Source: a virus. Taken from it: a DNA stretch of 58,928 nucleotides. The translations under genes and the position numbers were made by a program. Under the pieces are notes generated by a model. It was not told the origin of the DNA. It did not search any database and worked only from the letters and a program-made list of their open reading frames with translations. Below, piece by piece: positions 42,501 to 48,797 of this stretch. Each line of letters opens with the position of its first letter. The stretch's first letter is position 1. The stretch is from the IMG/VR virus record IMGVR_UViG_3300025872_000063, positions 1 through 58,928 of that record; one strand, written 5' to 3'.

Positions 42501-42662
42501 ATGAGCGAATACACCATCCAGGGAAACTACGGCTTCGGCTGGGAAGATCTGACGACCGAAGAAACTATGCCAGAGGCAAAGCAGCGACTCAGCGAGTACA
42601 ACGAGAACGAATCGAGCGTTCCCCATCGAATCAAAGTCAGCGTCAAACTGAGCAAGTTATAA
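42501..42662 (+). CDS. Leaderless small protein ending in a promoter
   Basis: A 53-residue protein (MSEYTIQGNYGFGWEDLTTEET...) of a type common in phages (YGxGWEDxTxEET followed by a helix and HRIKV strand). TATAAT is 6 nt before ATG. The stop TAA is the middle of the next promoter's TATAAT, so the last residues (LSKL) are encoded by the promoter. Confidence 0.72.
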   Translation: MSEYTIQGNYGFGWEDLTTEETMPEAKQRLSEYNENESSVPHRIKVSVKLSKL

Positions 42663-42669
42663 TGACGAC

Positions 42670-42840
42670 ATGAACGACAACGACATCAAGATTCGCGCCC
42701 AAGAGATCGTCCAGACCTGCGAGATGGAGTACCCAGAAGCTGGTGACGAAGCCATCTACCAGATGGCCGTCGACATGAAGTTTCACTCTGGGTGGAGCGA
42801 AGACGACGTGAACGAGTTGCTCAGTGTCCTCGGATTCTGA
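42670..42840 (+). CDS. Leaderless small acidic protein
   Basis: A 56-residue protein (MNDNDIKIRAQEIVQTCEME...) of three helices. TATAAT is 6 nt before ATG, and its TGA lies inside the next CTGAG. Function unknown. Confidence 0.68.
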   Translation: MNDNDIKIRAQEIVQTCEMEYPEAGDEAIYQMAVDMKFHSGWSEDDVNELLSVLGF

Positions 42841-42879
42841 GCAAGTTATAATGATCTCACAACGAGGAAGGGACAAGCA

Positions 42880-43065
42880 ATGACGTTTGATAACTGGATG
42901 GACAAGGTCGACGAGTTCATGGAGATCCTCTGCGGCCTGAACTCTGAGTGCATCGAAGACTACTGCTACCGCGATGAGTACGACGCCGGCGCCTCGCCGA
43001 AAGAGGTCGCACTGCGCGCTCTCAAGAACGCGAACTACGACACCACTGTCAACTACATTCGGTGA
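42880..43065 (+). CDS. Small acidic protein, 61 aa
   Basis: The protein (MTFDNWMDKVDEFMEILCGLN...) has an acidic helix followed by IEDYCYRDEYDAGASPKEVALRALKNA. GAGGAAGGGACAAGCA precedes the ATG. Function unknown. Confidence 0.65.
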   Translation: MTFDNWMDKVDEFMEILCGLNSECIEDYCYRDEYDAGASPKEVALRALKNANYDTTVNYIR

Positions 43066-43112
43066 AACTGAGTAAGTTATAATACAATTACACCACGGCG
43101 AAAGGACACCCG

Positions 43113-43259
43113 ATGAACGAGAACAACGAGCCCGACTTCCTTGATCACGGCTGGCAGAACTGCCCCGGCGGGGCGGAGGCCCACCAAGCGCACATGGAGA
43201 TGAACGGCGACTGCCCGTGGTGCGCGTCCTACGACAAGTCCAAGTGGCTCGATTTCTGA
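43113..43259 (+). CDS. Small Cys/His protein
   Basis: A 48-residue protein (MNENNEPDFLDHGWQNCPGG...) with CPGG, several His and GDCPWCASYD; a zinc-binding knuckle is likely. GAAAGGACACCCG precedes the ATG; its TGA lies inside the next CTGAG. Function unknown. Confidence 0.68.
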   Translation: MNENNEPDFLDHGWQNCPGGAEAHQAHMEMNGDCPWCASYDKSKWLDF

Positions 43260-43277
43260 GCTTGGTATAATACACTC

Positions 43278-43556
43278 ATCAACCGCACGAAGAGCGCTTC
43301 GGCGCCAACGCGGACGAACCCAAGATAAGGCTCTCTAGCAAGCCTCTGGCACGATAAGGCTCTCAGCATCCAAAGCGATACTGCTCTACGACGACCATGG
43401 CGTCGCACCAGTCCCTCCTCACGGATCAGATCCGTCCTCCTCTGTACGCATCCGCTACTTGAATCCGTCCTCTTGTACCGTCCACCAGTCCCCGGCCAGG
43501 GACTGAAGCGTCGGGGTTTCCGGAGACCAGCCGGAGCGTTCTTCATGTGGTTGATT
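43278..43556 (+). ncRNA. Structured noncoding RNA B, copy 2 (~280 nt)
   Basis: Second copy, from promoter 43256-43271. The ~120-nt core (about 43339-43457) is identical to copy 1, as is the last ~60 nt. The two variable windows differ in sequence yet keep the pairing: GGACG (43312-43316) with CGTCC (43479-43483), CAAGA (43321-43325) with TCTTG (43471-43475), and the 3' hairpin CAGTCCC / GGGACTG (43486-43505) in place of CTGCTCC / GGAGCAG, around the same CGGCCA loop. Confidence 0.78.
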
Positions 43557-43601
43557 CTGAGCAAGTTATAATGTACTTACCAACGAGGAAAGGACAAAGC
43601 G

Positions 43602-43727
43602 ATGGATGACGCGATCGAGGCCTGCTGGTTCTGCGGAGACGCCAACGTGCTCATGGTGATCGACGACTGGGAATACGGCGAGTTCGGGGTGTGCACCGAC
43701 TGCGCGGACGATCCCGGCCTGAGCTGA
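43602..43727 (+). CDS. 41-residue zinc-knuckle protein, copy 1
   Basis: MDDAIEACWFCGDANVLMV...GVCTDCADDPGLS has CxxC...CxxC, a minimal zinc ribbon. GAGGAAAGGACAAAGCG precedes the ATG. An identical copy with the same promoter and downstream repeats is at 44565. Function unknown. Confidence 0.72.
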   Translation: MDDAIEACWFCGDANVLMVIDDWEYGEFGVCTDCADDPGLS

Positions 43728-43785
43728 GGCCGGCGCTCGAGCCGGCTGGCCGGCGCTCGAGCCGGCTGGCCGGCTGGCCGGCGCA
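43728..43785 (+). repeat. GCCGGC / CTCGAG palindromic array
   Basis: Units of CGCTCGAGCCGGCTGGCCGG repeat between stop and promoter. GCCGGC pairs with itself across a GCTCGA loop, giving terminator-like hairpins. Related arrays are at 43979-44003, 44272-44327, 44691-44777 and 45073-45139. Confidence 0.75.
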
Positions 43786-43834
43786 AGTTCTGAGCAAGTT
43801 ATAATGTACTTACCAACGATGAAAGGACACAGCG

Positions 43835-43978
43835 ATGGCAAAGTACTCGACCCGGATGCACGAGGTGTACGACACGCGGTACTGCCTGGTGATCTACTGC
43901 GGTTCGCAGAGCGCCTGCAAGCGGTTCGTGATGAACTCGCCCCGCAAGTGGCTGGCGGTGCGCCCTGCGGGGCGCTGA
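43835..43978 (+). CDS. Small basic protein, 47 aa
   Basis: The protein MAKYSTRMHEVYDTRYCLVI... has YCGSQSACKRFVMNSPRKW and three Cys. GAAAGGACACAGCG precedes the ATG, and a GCCGGC array follows. Function unknown. Confidence 0.65.
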   Translation: MAKYSTRMHEVYDTRYCLVIYCGSQSACKRFVMNSPRKWLAVRPAGR

Positions 43979-44052
43979 GCCGGCTGGCCGGCTGGCCGGC
44001 GCAAGTTCTGAGCAAGTTATAATGTACTTACCAACGAGGAAAGGACAAAGCG

Positions 44053-44271
44053 ATGGTCACGATCGAGCTCGATGTCGCGCACGATGAAATGCCGCTGGAG
44101 CAGGTGCTCCAGACGATTATGGACGAGGTGCCGTCCACCCAAGCCGTGCTGGTCGACGTCAATGGCCCCACGGGCTGGCCTGTGGTCAAGTTCACGATGG
44201 ACGAGAGCGCCCTCGAGCGCTTTGCTGAGGTGTATGGCGCCGACGTGGACGAGCTGCGCGACCTGCTCTGA
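44053..44271 (+). CDS. Small acidic protein, 72 aa
   Basis: The protein (MVTIELDVAHDEMPLEQVLQ...) looks like a strand-helix-strand-helix unit (VLVDVNGPTGWPVVKFTMDESALERFAEVYG). GAGGAAAGGACAAAGCG precedes the ATG. Function unknown. Confidence 0.68.
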   Translation: MVTIELDVAHDEMPLEQVLQTIMDEVPSTQAVLVDVNGPTGWPVVKFTMDESALERFAEVYGADVDELRDLL

Positions 44272-44327
44272 GCCGGCGCTCGAGCCGGCTGGCCGGCTGA
44301 GCCGGCTGGCCGGCTGGCCGGCGCAAG
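44272..44327 (+). repeat. GCCGGC palindromic array
   Basis: Copies of GCCGGC(TG)GCCGGC and GCTCGA lie between the stop at 44271 and the next promoter. Same family as the array at 43728. Confidence 0.7.
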
Positions 44328-44351
44328 TTCTGAGCAAGTTATAATGTACTC

Positions 44352-44534
44352 ATGAACAGCCGCTGCACGATCAATCAACTCCACTGCGAGAACTGTGGGA
44401 GCACCGACCCGTACGATGTCGAAGATCTTGCCGACACCGATGGGTACACCCGCTGCTGCAATGAGTGCCGCTCGTACGGTCCGAACGACTGCCGGGGGTT
44501 CCACTGCGACTGGGAGATTCTGAGCAAGTTATAA
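44352..44534 (+). CDS. Leaderless zinc-ribbon protein ending in a promoter
   Basis: A 60-residue protein (MNSRCTINQLHCENCGSTDP...) with HCENCG and RCCNECRSYG, a four-Cys ribbon. TATAAT is 6 nt before ATG. Translation runs through the following promoter (EILSKL) and stops at the TAA within TATAAT. Function unknown. Confidence 0.72.
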   Translation: MNSRCTINQLHCENCGSTDPYDVEDLADTDGYTRCCNECRSYGPNDCRGFHCDWEILSKL

Positions 44535-44564
44535 TGTACTTACCAACGAGGAAAGGACAAAGCG

Positions 44565-44690
44565 ATGGATGACGCGATCGAGGCCTGCTGGTTCTGCGGA
44601 GACGCCAACGTGCTCATGGTGATCGACGACTGGGAATACGGCGAGTTCGGGGTGTGCACCGACTGCGCGGACGATCCCGGCCTGAGCTGA
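44565..44690 (+). CDS. 41-residue zinc-knuckle protein, copy 2
   Basis: Identical at DNA level to the gene at 43602, including promoter, ribosome site and the first ~50 nt of the downstream GCCGGC array. This shows recent duplication of a whole cassette. Function unknown. Confidence 0.72.
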   Translation: MDDAIEACWFCGDANVLMVIDDWEYGEFGVCTDCADDPGLS

Positions 44691-44777
44691 GGCCGGCGCT
44701 CGAGCCGGCTGGCCGGCGCTCGAGCCGGCTGGCCGGCGCTCGAGCCGGCTGGCCGGCGCTCGAGCCGGCGAGCAGGC
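44691..44777 (+). repeat. GCCGGC / CTCGAG palindromic array (longest)
   Basis: Four GCTCGAGCCGGC units in tandem after the duplicated zinc-protein gene and before a promoter. Unit number differs from the copy at 43728, as expected for slippage or recombination. Confidence 0.75.
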
Positions 44778-44826
44778 AAGTTCTGAGTAAGTTATAATGT
44801 ACTTACCAACGAGGAAAGGACACAGG

Positions 44827-45072
44827 ATGAACATCCGAGAACTGATCACGGAGCTCGAGGAGATCGCTGACAGCGCCGCCGAGGGCGACGACCTCAAGGT
44901 CATGATCGCGACGCAGCCGAACTGGCCTCTGCAGGCTGAGATCGCCTGCGTGTCGTACGTCGATGGCCGACTCTACATCGCGGAGGGGTATGCGCCTTAC
45001 GACTCGCCGTACGCGCCTCGAGCAGCCTGGGAGGCTCGCAATGCGGACCAGGACGAGGACTGGGGGGACTGA
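44827..45072 (+). CDS. Conserved phage small protein
   Basis: An 81-residue protein; ATG 44827 follows GAGGAAAGGACACAGG. MNIRELITELEEIADSAAEGDDLKVMIATQPNWPLQAEIACV is a pattern I recognise from many phages (xLIxxLExxxxDxxVxIAxQPxWP). A small alpha/beta fold; function unknown. Confidence 0.75.
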   Translation: MNIRELITELEEIADSAAEGDDLKVMIATQPNWPLQAEIACVSYVDGRLYIAEGYAPYDSPYAPRAAWEARNADQDEDWGD

Positions 45073-45139
45073 GGCCGGCGCTCGAGCCGGCGAGCCGGCG
45101 CTCGAGCCGGCTGGCCGGCGCTCGAGCCGGCGAGCAGGC
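45073..45139 (+). repeat. GCCGGC / CTCGAG palindromic array
   Basis: Three GCTCGAGCCGGC units between the stop and the promoter of RNA C. Same family as the arrays to the left. Confidence 0.7.
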
Positions 45140-45166
45140 AAGTTCTGAGTAAGTTATAATGTACTC

Positions 45167-45333
45167 ACGATCAGTACTAGTTGGGCGAATCCGCTGTAAC
45201 GGGATTCGTTAAATGAAGCGAGTATCTACATCTTGGGAAGTGCTGAGGCGCGGTAGTGGAAGCCTGCGGGCCATGGAGCTACACGTCTATGACGTACGGA
45301 ATGGGTGTAGTGAAAGAATAGCGGAACCCAACA
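45167..45333 (+). ncRNA. Structured noncoding RNA C (~165 nt)
   Basis: It follows promoter 45145-45160 and ends before promoter 45337-45352. Closing helix GTTGGG (45180-45185) / CCCAAC (45327-45332); inside, CGAATCC / GGATTCG (45186-45208) and CTACAC / GTGTAG (45279-45310, with inner ACGT / ACGT). A reading frame crosses it but lacks a ribosome site. No known family is recognised. Confidence 0.6.
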
Positions 45334-45379
45334 AATCTAAGCAAGTTATAATGATCTCACAACGACGAAAGGACGCACT

Positions 45380-45589
45380 GTGCAGTACATTACAGATCGC
45401 ACCGTAGAACTCACCGAGTGTGAGGCGCTGATCGCAGAGATTCACGCGCTGCTGATGGACCAAGGAATGCACCAGCATGACGCGGTCGACAAGATTCTCG
45501 GATCGACTGTTCCGATCTACCTCAAGTCCGCTACTCCCATTCTGGACAAGGTGATCTCCGCCGAGTTCATCGCTTGGTTGCGTGAGTGA
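45380..45589 (+). CDS. Small acidic protein, 69 aa
   Basis: GTG 45380 follows GAAAGGACGCACT. MQYITDRTVELTECEALIAEIHALLMDQGMHQHDAVDKIL then a hydrophobic end; two or three helices. Function unknown. Confidence 0.68.
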   Translation: MQYITDRTVELTECEALIAEIHALLMDQGMHQHDAVDKILGSTVPIYLKSATPILDKVISAEFIAWLRE

Positions 45590-45624
45590 TTCCGATGCAA
45601 ACTAAGAAATGTACAATTTCAAAC

Positions 45625-45897
45625 ATGAACACGATTCCCAACACTCCCATCACCATCGACGTCTACGCCACGGCCCTCGCCGCCCAGCTCACCGCGCTCG
45701 TCGCCACCGACCCGTCCCGCTACACCGGGGTGTCGTCGTGGGACGACCTCTGCGATCTCTACGACGGACTTCTGAAGGACACCGACGCCTCGCTCGGCTA
45801 CGACGTGGACCTCGCGGATCTCGCGGACTTCGATGGATATGCGGCTATTGTTGTTCCCGCTGTCGATTCAGTCGTCGCTGCGCGCTTCCCGATCTAG
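45625..45897 (+). CDS. Small acidic protein, 90 aa
   Basis: ATG 45625 lies 8 nt after TACAAT (45612-45617) of a CTAAG-type promoter, so there is almost no leader. ITIDVYATALAAQLTALVATDPSRYTGVSSWDDLCDLYDG suggests a mostly helical protein. Function unknown. Confidence 0.68.
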   Translation: MNTIPNTPITIDVYATALAAQLTALVATDPSRYTGVSSWDDLCDLYDGLLKDTDASLGYDVDLADLADFDGYAAIVVPAVDSVVAARFPI

Positions 45898-45930
45898 CCG
45901 GCTCGGTTCTGAGCAAGTTATAATACTATC

Positions 45931-46197
45931 ATGACGCTGAACATCGCAAAGATCACCCACACCCACACCGACACCGACACCAACACGATCTACTTCACCG
46001 CCGCCTTCATCGAACCCGACGACAACGAAACCTACACGCTCAACATCGCCTACCGTCCGTTCGACGAATCGATCGACATCGACATCGAAGGAAACGCATA
46101 CTCCGCCGACTCCGACACGATCACCGACTCGCAATACTTCGACGACTCCGCGATCGCATTCATCACTCAAACTGCTCGCGATCACAACCTGCTCTAA
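45931..46197 (+). CDS. Leaderless Asp/Thr-rich protein
   Basis: An 88-residue protein (MTLNIAKITHTHTDTDTNTI...), very rich in Asp, Thr and Ile with beta-like strands. TATAAT is exactly 6 nt before ATG. Function unknown. Confidence 0.7.
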   Translation: MTLNIAKITHTHTDTDTNTIYFTAAFIEPDDNETYTLNIAYRPFDESIDIDIEGNAYSADSDTITDSQYFDDSAIAFITQTARDHNLL

Positions 46198-46238
46198 CCG
46201 ACCCTCCGGCTCGGTTCTGAGCAAGTTATAATGTACTC

Positions 46239-46804
46239 ACGGAAAGAAACAACTACAAAGTCAACACGGAAGTTATTCAGGCGACGATGCGACAATATCC
46301 CCTAGGATTGTCAAAGAACAGCATCGCAAGGGTTCGATTCCCTAAACTTTCACTGAGTACCGCAGGTAAGGCAAAGGCACATTGTGCTGGATTATATAGG
46401 GCTCCTATATAGGGGATACCGTGAAATCGGGAACCGCCGAGCGATAATATAGTCTGCAAACTATATTGTCTACTGTTGCAGCAGTAGCCTGTGGGAAAAT
46501 CTAGTGAGGTTCCCTTGGTGGGACGCAAGTGCGATTAGAAAGCCAGAATCGCGGCCTCAACAATTTATGAGGACAGCATCAATATTCCCCCGGCCGGTGA
46601 GATGTTGCCCCAGAGAGAATGCCCGATAGTCCCGGTGGCATTGCCATCAGCGCGAGTAGTAATCGCGCCGAAGCAGGGGGATACCGATAGGCATTGCAAG
46701 GCTTACTCATAAAATCGTATTGCGGGTAGCGGTTGGTCCCGTTACTTAAATGAACTAGCGTATGTCGCCGCAATACGAACCATCTCCGCGAAGCATCTGC
46801 GGAT
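46239..46804 (+). ncRNA. Large structured noncoding RNA D (~565 nt) with 5' tRNA/tmRNA-like domain
   Basis: Promoter 46217-46232. The 5' part folds like a tRNA-like domain: acceptor GGAAGTT (46268-46274) / AACTTTC (46345-46351), an 11-nt unpaired D-region, a long helix GATGC-GACAAT / ATTGTC...GCATC (46286-46325) and a T-arm with loop TTCGATT (46328-46344). No CCA, no D-stem. Then follow ATATAGG / CCTATAT, GGGAACC / GGTTCCC enclosing AATATAGT / ACTATATT and CTACTG / CAGTAG, GCGATT / AATCGC, TGGC / GCCA, GCGCGA / TCGCGC, and an 11-bp helix TCGTATTGCGG (46715) / CCGCAATACGA (46768). No ORF fits. Confidence 0.7.
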
Positions 46805-46849
46805 CTGAGAACATTATAGTTATACTCGCAACAACGAAAGGACGCAGCG

Positions 46850-46987
46850 ATGGAAGACATGCTCGGGAAGCTCACGACAACGAGCGGAAGAGTCTTGTTC
46901 GGCGAGATCGTTCTCGTCAACGAGGAAACCGGTGTAACATGTATCGTCCGCGACGGAAAGATCGTGCGGGACGACGAGGAAGAGTAG
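46850..46987 (+). CDS. Tiny acidic protein
   Basis: A 45-residue protein (MEDMLGKLTTTSGRVLFGEI...) with a small beta pattern and acidic end (RDDEEE). GAAAGGACGCAGCG precedes the ATG, and its promoter is CTGAG-N5-TATAGT at 46805-46820. Function unknown. Confidence 0.65.
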   Translation: MEDMLGKLTTTSGRVLFGEIVLVNEETGVTCIVRDGKIVRDDEEE

Positions 46988-47052
46988 CAACTAGTGAAAC
47001 CTAAAACTAAGAATGCTACAATGTCAATATCACCCGCCGAGAAAGATCAACT

Positions 47053-47397
47053 GTGAACCACGAAATAATCGCCAACATTGCAGCCTGCGATCCTCGCTAT
47101 CAAGGACACACTCCAGACGGAAAAATTGTTCTTCTTGAAGACGATGAGAGGCACGTTCTGACTCCGCATGAGTTCATGGAACTAGCTGATCCAAGTACGG
47201 ATGAAATCTTTTTCGCGACGATCACGGCGTTCCTGGCGGACATTTCAGCAACGAGCATCACGTCGACATCTTCCGTCGTAGATGTTCTTTTAGATCTCCG
47301 CGGTCTGTTCATCAAGCGTGAAGAACAGCACAAGTCTCTAATAAAATTTCTAATGCACGGAATGACATCAGACGGCTCGGATGAAGAAGATTCATGA
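47053..47397 (+). CDS. Hypothetical protein, 114 aa
   Basis: GTG 47053. The protein starts MNHEIIANIAACDPRYQGHTPDG with a central mixed region (FATITAFLADISATSITSTSSVVDVLLDLRGLFIKREEQHKSLIKFLMHG). CTAAG-N5-TACAAT promoter at 47007-47022. Its TGA overlaps the next ATG. This starts the second coupled chain. Function unknown. Confidence 0.65.
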   Translation: MNHEIIANIAACDPRYQGHTPDGKIVLLEDDERHVLTPHEFMELADPSTDEIFFATITAFLADISATSITSTSSVVDVLLDLRGLFIKREEQHKSLIKFLMHGMTSDGSDEEDS

Positions 47398-47660
47398 AAA
47401 ACCTATTCAGCGAGATAGATATCAAAACTCTCTATGATTCAAAAGATCGCATTGACAATCTTTGCGATGTTGCGGACAGGTTTGACGTTATTCATGATCT
47501 AATCGTCGAAAGACTGTCAAACAGCGGTGGAACACGCGAGGAATGGACCTCTGCCGAACTATTTGAACGCGCCGGAGCCTGCGTCCGCGGTATAGCGCAC
47601 CAGCTCGCGGACAATGAAGAGTCCCATAAATCGTCGATTGAAGGCCGCATCCATGCGTAG
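47394..47660 (+). CDS. Helical protein, 88 aa
   Basis: Its ATG overlaps the previous stop (ATGA). MKNLFSEIDIKTLYDSKDRIDNLCDVADRFDVIHDLIVERLSNSG followed by AELFERAGACVRGIAHQLADNEE is fully helical and acidic. Function unknown. Confidence 0.65.
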   Translation: MKNLFSEIDIKTLYDSKDRIDNLCDVADRFDVIHDLIVERLSNSGGTREEWTSAELFERAGACVRGIAHQLADNEESHKSSIEGRIHA

Positions 47661-47808
47661 CGTCCCCGCTGATTGGGATGGTGAATCGCACTGTGTTCAT
47701 TGCGGTAAGCCGGCGACGCACACATCTCCAACAGGAATGGTCGACGACTTACCGTGCGTCGAACTAGTATGCTGTTCCTGCGCACAACTCGAGACAAACC
47801 ATGACTAA
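47653..47808 (+). CDS. Small zinc-knuckle protein
   Basis: A 51-residue protein; ATG 47653 overlaps the previous stop. HCVHCGKPATHTSPTG and VELVCCSCAQLE provide two CxxC pairs, like small FYVE/ribbon knuckles in phage proteins. Function unknown. Confidence 0.68.
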   Translation: MRSVPADWDGESHCVHCGKPATHTSPTGMVDDLPCVELVCCSCAQLETNHD

Positions 47809-48004
47809 CAAGACTAGTGACATCGCACACCAGGCGCGGCAGATAGCTTTCGCTGTGTCAGTCAACGAGCAACACCGTATCGGCAATGAAGCGGCTGACG
47901 AGATCGAACGTCTACGCTCCGCGGGTGACGCGCTGGCTGATGGTATCCGCAGAGGGCACTGGGACGACGTACTTAACAAATGGGATGAATTGCGCCATGG
48001 CTGA
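47801..48004 (+). CDS. AADEIERLR-family protein (plus-strand chain)
   Basis: A 67-residue protein with GNEAADEIERLRSAGDALADGIRRG, the same core as the minus-strand cluster at 20.8-22.7 kb. The C-terminus DELRHG overlaps the next start (ATGGCTGATAATATC). Function unknown; homology across the two clusters is clear by eye. Confidence 0.7.
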   Translation: MTNKTSDIAHQARQIAFAVSVNEQHRIGNEAADEIERLRSAGDALADGIRRGHWDDVLNKWDELRHG

Positions 48005-48119
48005 TAATATCGTGACACTCATGCGGACGCACTGCGTCATGCTGGCAGAGAAGTGGGGTGTCTCATCAGACTACATCACCCGCCCTTGCTCATTCTGCGG
48101 CGAGGCCTGTCGTGACTGA
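47997..48119 (+). CDS. Small DDIV-type protein with zinc knuckle
   Basis: A 40-residue protein starting MADNIVTLMRTHC (compare VADDIVTRLR in the other cluster), ending PCSFCGEACRD with three Cys. Start and stop both overlap neighbours. Probably a truncated chain member. Function unknown. Confidence 0.55.
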   Translation: MADNIVTLMRTHCVMLAEKWGVSSDYITRPCSFCGEACRD

Positions 48120-48294
48120 TAACATGAAATATCGCGTGGTCGCTGCTTTGGAATTTTTGTGCAGCAAGACGCACTGGCTGGTCCATCGTCGTCCGTTCAT
48201 TTACGTGATTCCGCCGTGCGGACTTACCCTGCTTTCCATCCGTCTGGACGATCGCTGGAATACTGGCTATTGGAAGGATCGTCGCCGTGGATGA
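48112..48294 (+). CDS. Small chain protein, 60 aa
   Basis: GTG 48112 (VTDNMKYRVVAALEFLCS...) overlaps the previous stop, and its end (YWKDRRRG) contains the next start. The VTDN start resembles VTDD of the family, but the AADEIERLR helix is absent. Function unknown. Confidence 0.55.
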   Translation: MTDNMKYRVVAALEFLCSKTHWLVHRRPFIYVIPPCGLTLLSIRLDDRWNTGYWKDRRRG

Positions 48295-48490
48295 TTACAT
48301 CTTGACTGATCTGTTGCACGGTATTCCAGCTGAAGATATCTGTAAACGAGCCGCCGATGAGATCACTCGTCTGCGCACCGCTCTCGCGATTGCGGCAGGA
48401 ATGCTCTCCACTACTCTAGAGTTCACGCATCGTCATCCTCAAACAGTAATGGAAGAACTCCTCGCGGAGGCTAGTCATGACTATGCATGA
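48287..48490 (+). CDS. AADEIERLR-family protein
   Basis: A 67-residue protein from GTG 48287 (VDDYILTDLLHGIP...) with CKRAADEITRLRTALAIAAGML, a family core, and a helical end (TVMEELLAEASHDYA). Coupled to both neighbours. Function unknown. Confidence 0.65.
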   Translation: MDDYILTDLLHGIPAEDICKRAADEITRLRTALAIAAGMLSTTLEFTHRHPQTVMEELLAEASHDYA

Positions 48491-48761
48491 ATCAGCACCG
48501 GATCCAAACGCGCCTCGAGTCGCCGGCCGACTTGTAGATTCCGGTGAATACTTTGCGGTAAGTCAAGAATGGCCGACGCCTTCATATTCAGTCAAAGACT
48601 GGAAATGGGACGAACAGAACGGCTGGTACAATGTTGATGACGATCCTGCCACACCGAACGAAGCAATTTTGCTAAACGAGATCAAACGACTAGTGGCAAT
48701 CAATTCTTCTCTTCGACAACAGATTCTTGATTACGCGGTAAAACGCAGCGCTCACCAGTAG
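48477..48761 (+). CDS. Chain protein, 94 aa
   Basis: ATG 48477 lies in the previous gene's end. A Trp/Asp-rich first half (WKWDEQNGWYNVDDDP) precedes a helix (NEAILLNEIKRLVAINSSLRQQILDYAV) that may be the family coiled coil. Function unknown. Confidence 0.6.
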   Translation: MTMHESAPDPNAPRVAGRLVDSGEYFAVSQEWPTPSYSVKDWKWDEQNGWYNVDDDPATPNEAILLNEIKRLVAINSSLRQQILDYAVKRSAHQ

Positions 48762-48797
48762 TACACAAAGATAGCAACTATTAGAAAAGAGAAAAAC

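Noticed and set aside
41388-45139. CRISPR-like array
   Set aside because: Repeat units are contiguous palindromes without unique spacers of constant length, and no cas genes are present.
43566-45141. Minus-strand frames over the cassette island
   Set aside because: They arise from the repeated promoter and GC-rich arrays read backwards and have no starts or ribosome sites.
45213-45407. 64-codon frame across RNA C
   Set aside because: It has no ribosome site, crosses the next promoter and the start of a better gene, and lies over paired RNA segments.
46268-46352. True tmRNA or tRNA gene
   Set aside because: Acceptor stem and T-arm fit, but there is no CCA, no D-stem, no anticodon loop of normal size and no tag-peptide frame; called tRNA-like only.
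46380-46520. Group I intron core
   Set aside because: GATAATATAGTCTG resembles a conserved intron segment, but the matching partner elements and flanking exons are not visible.
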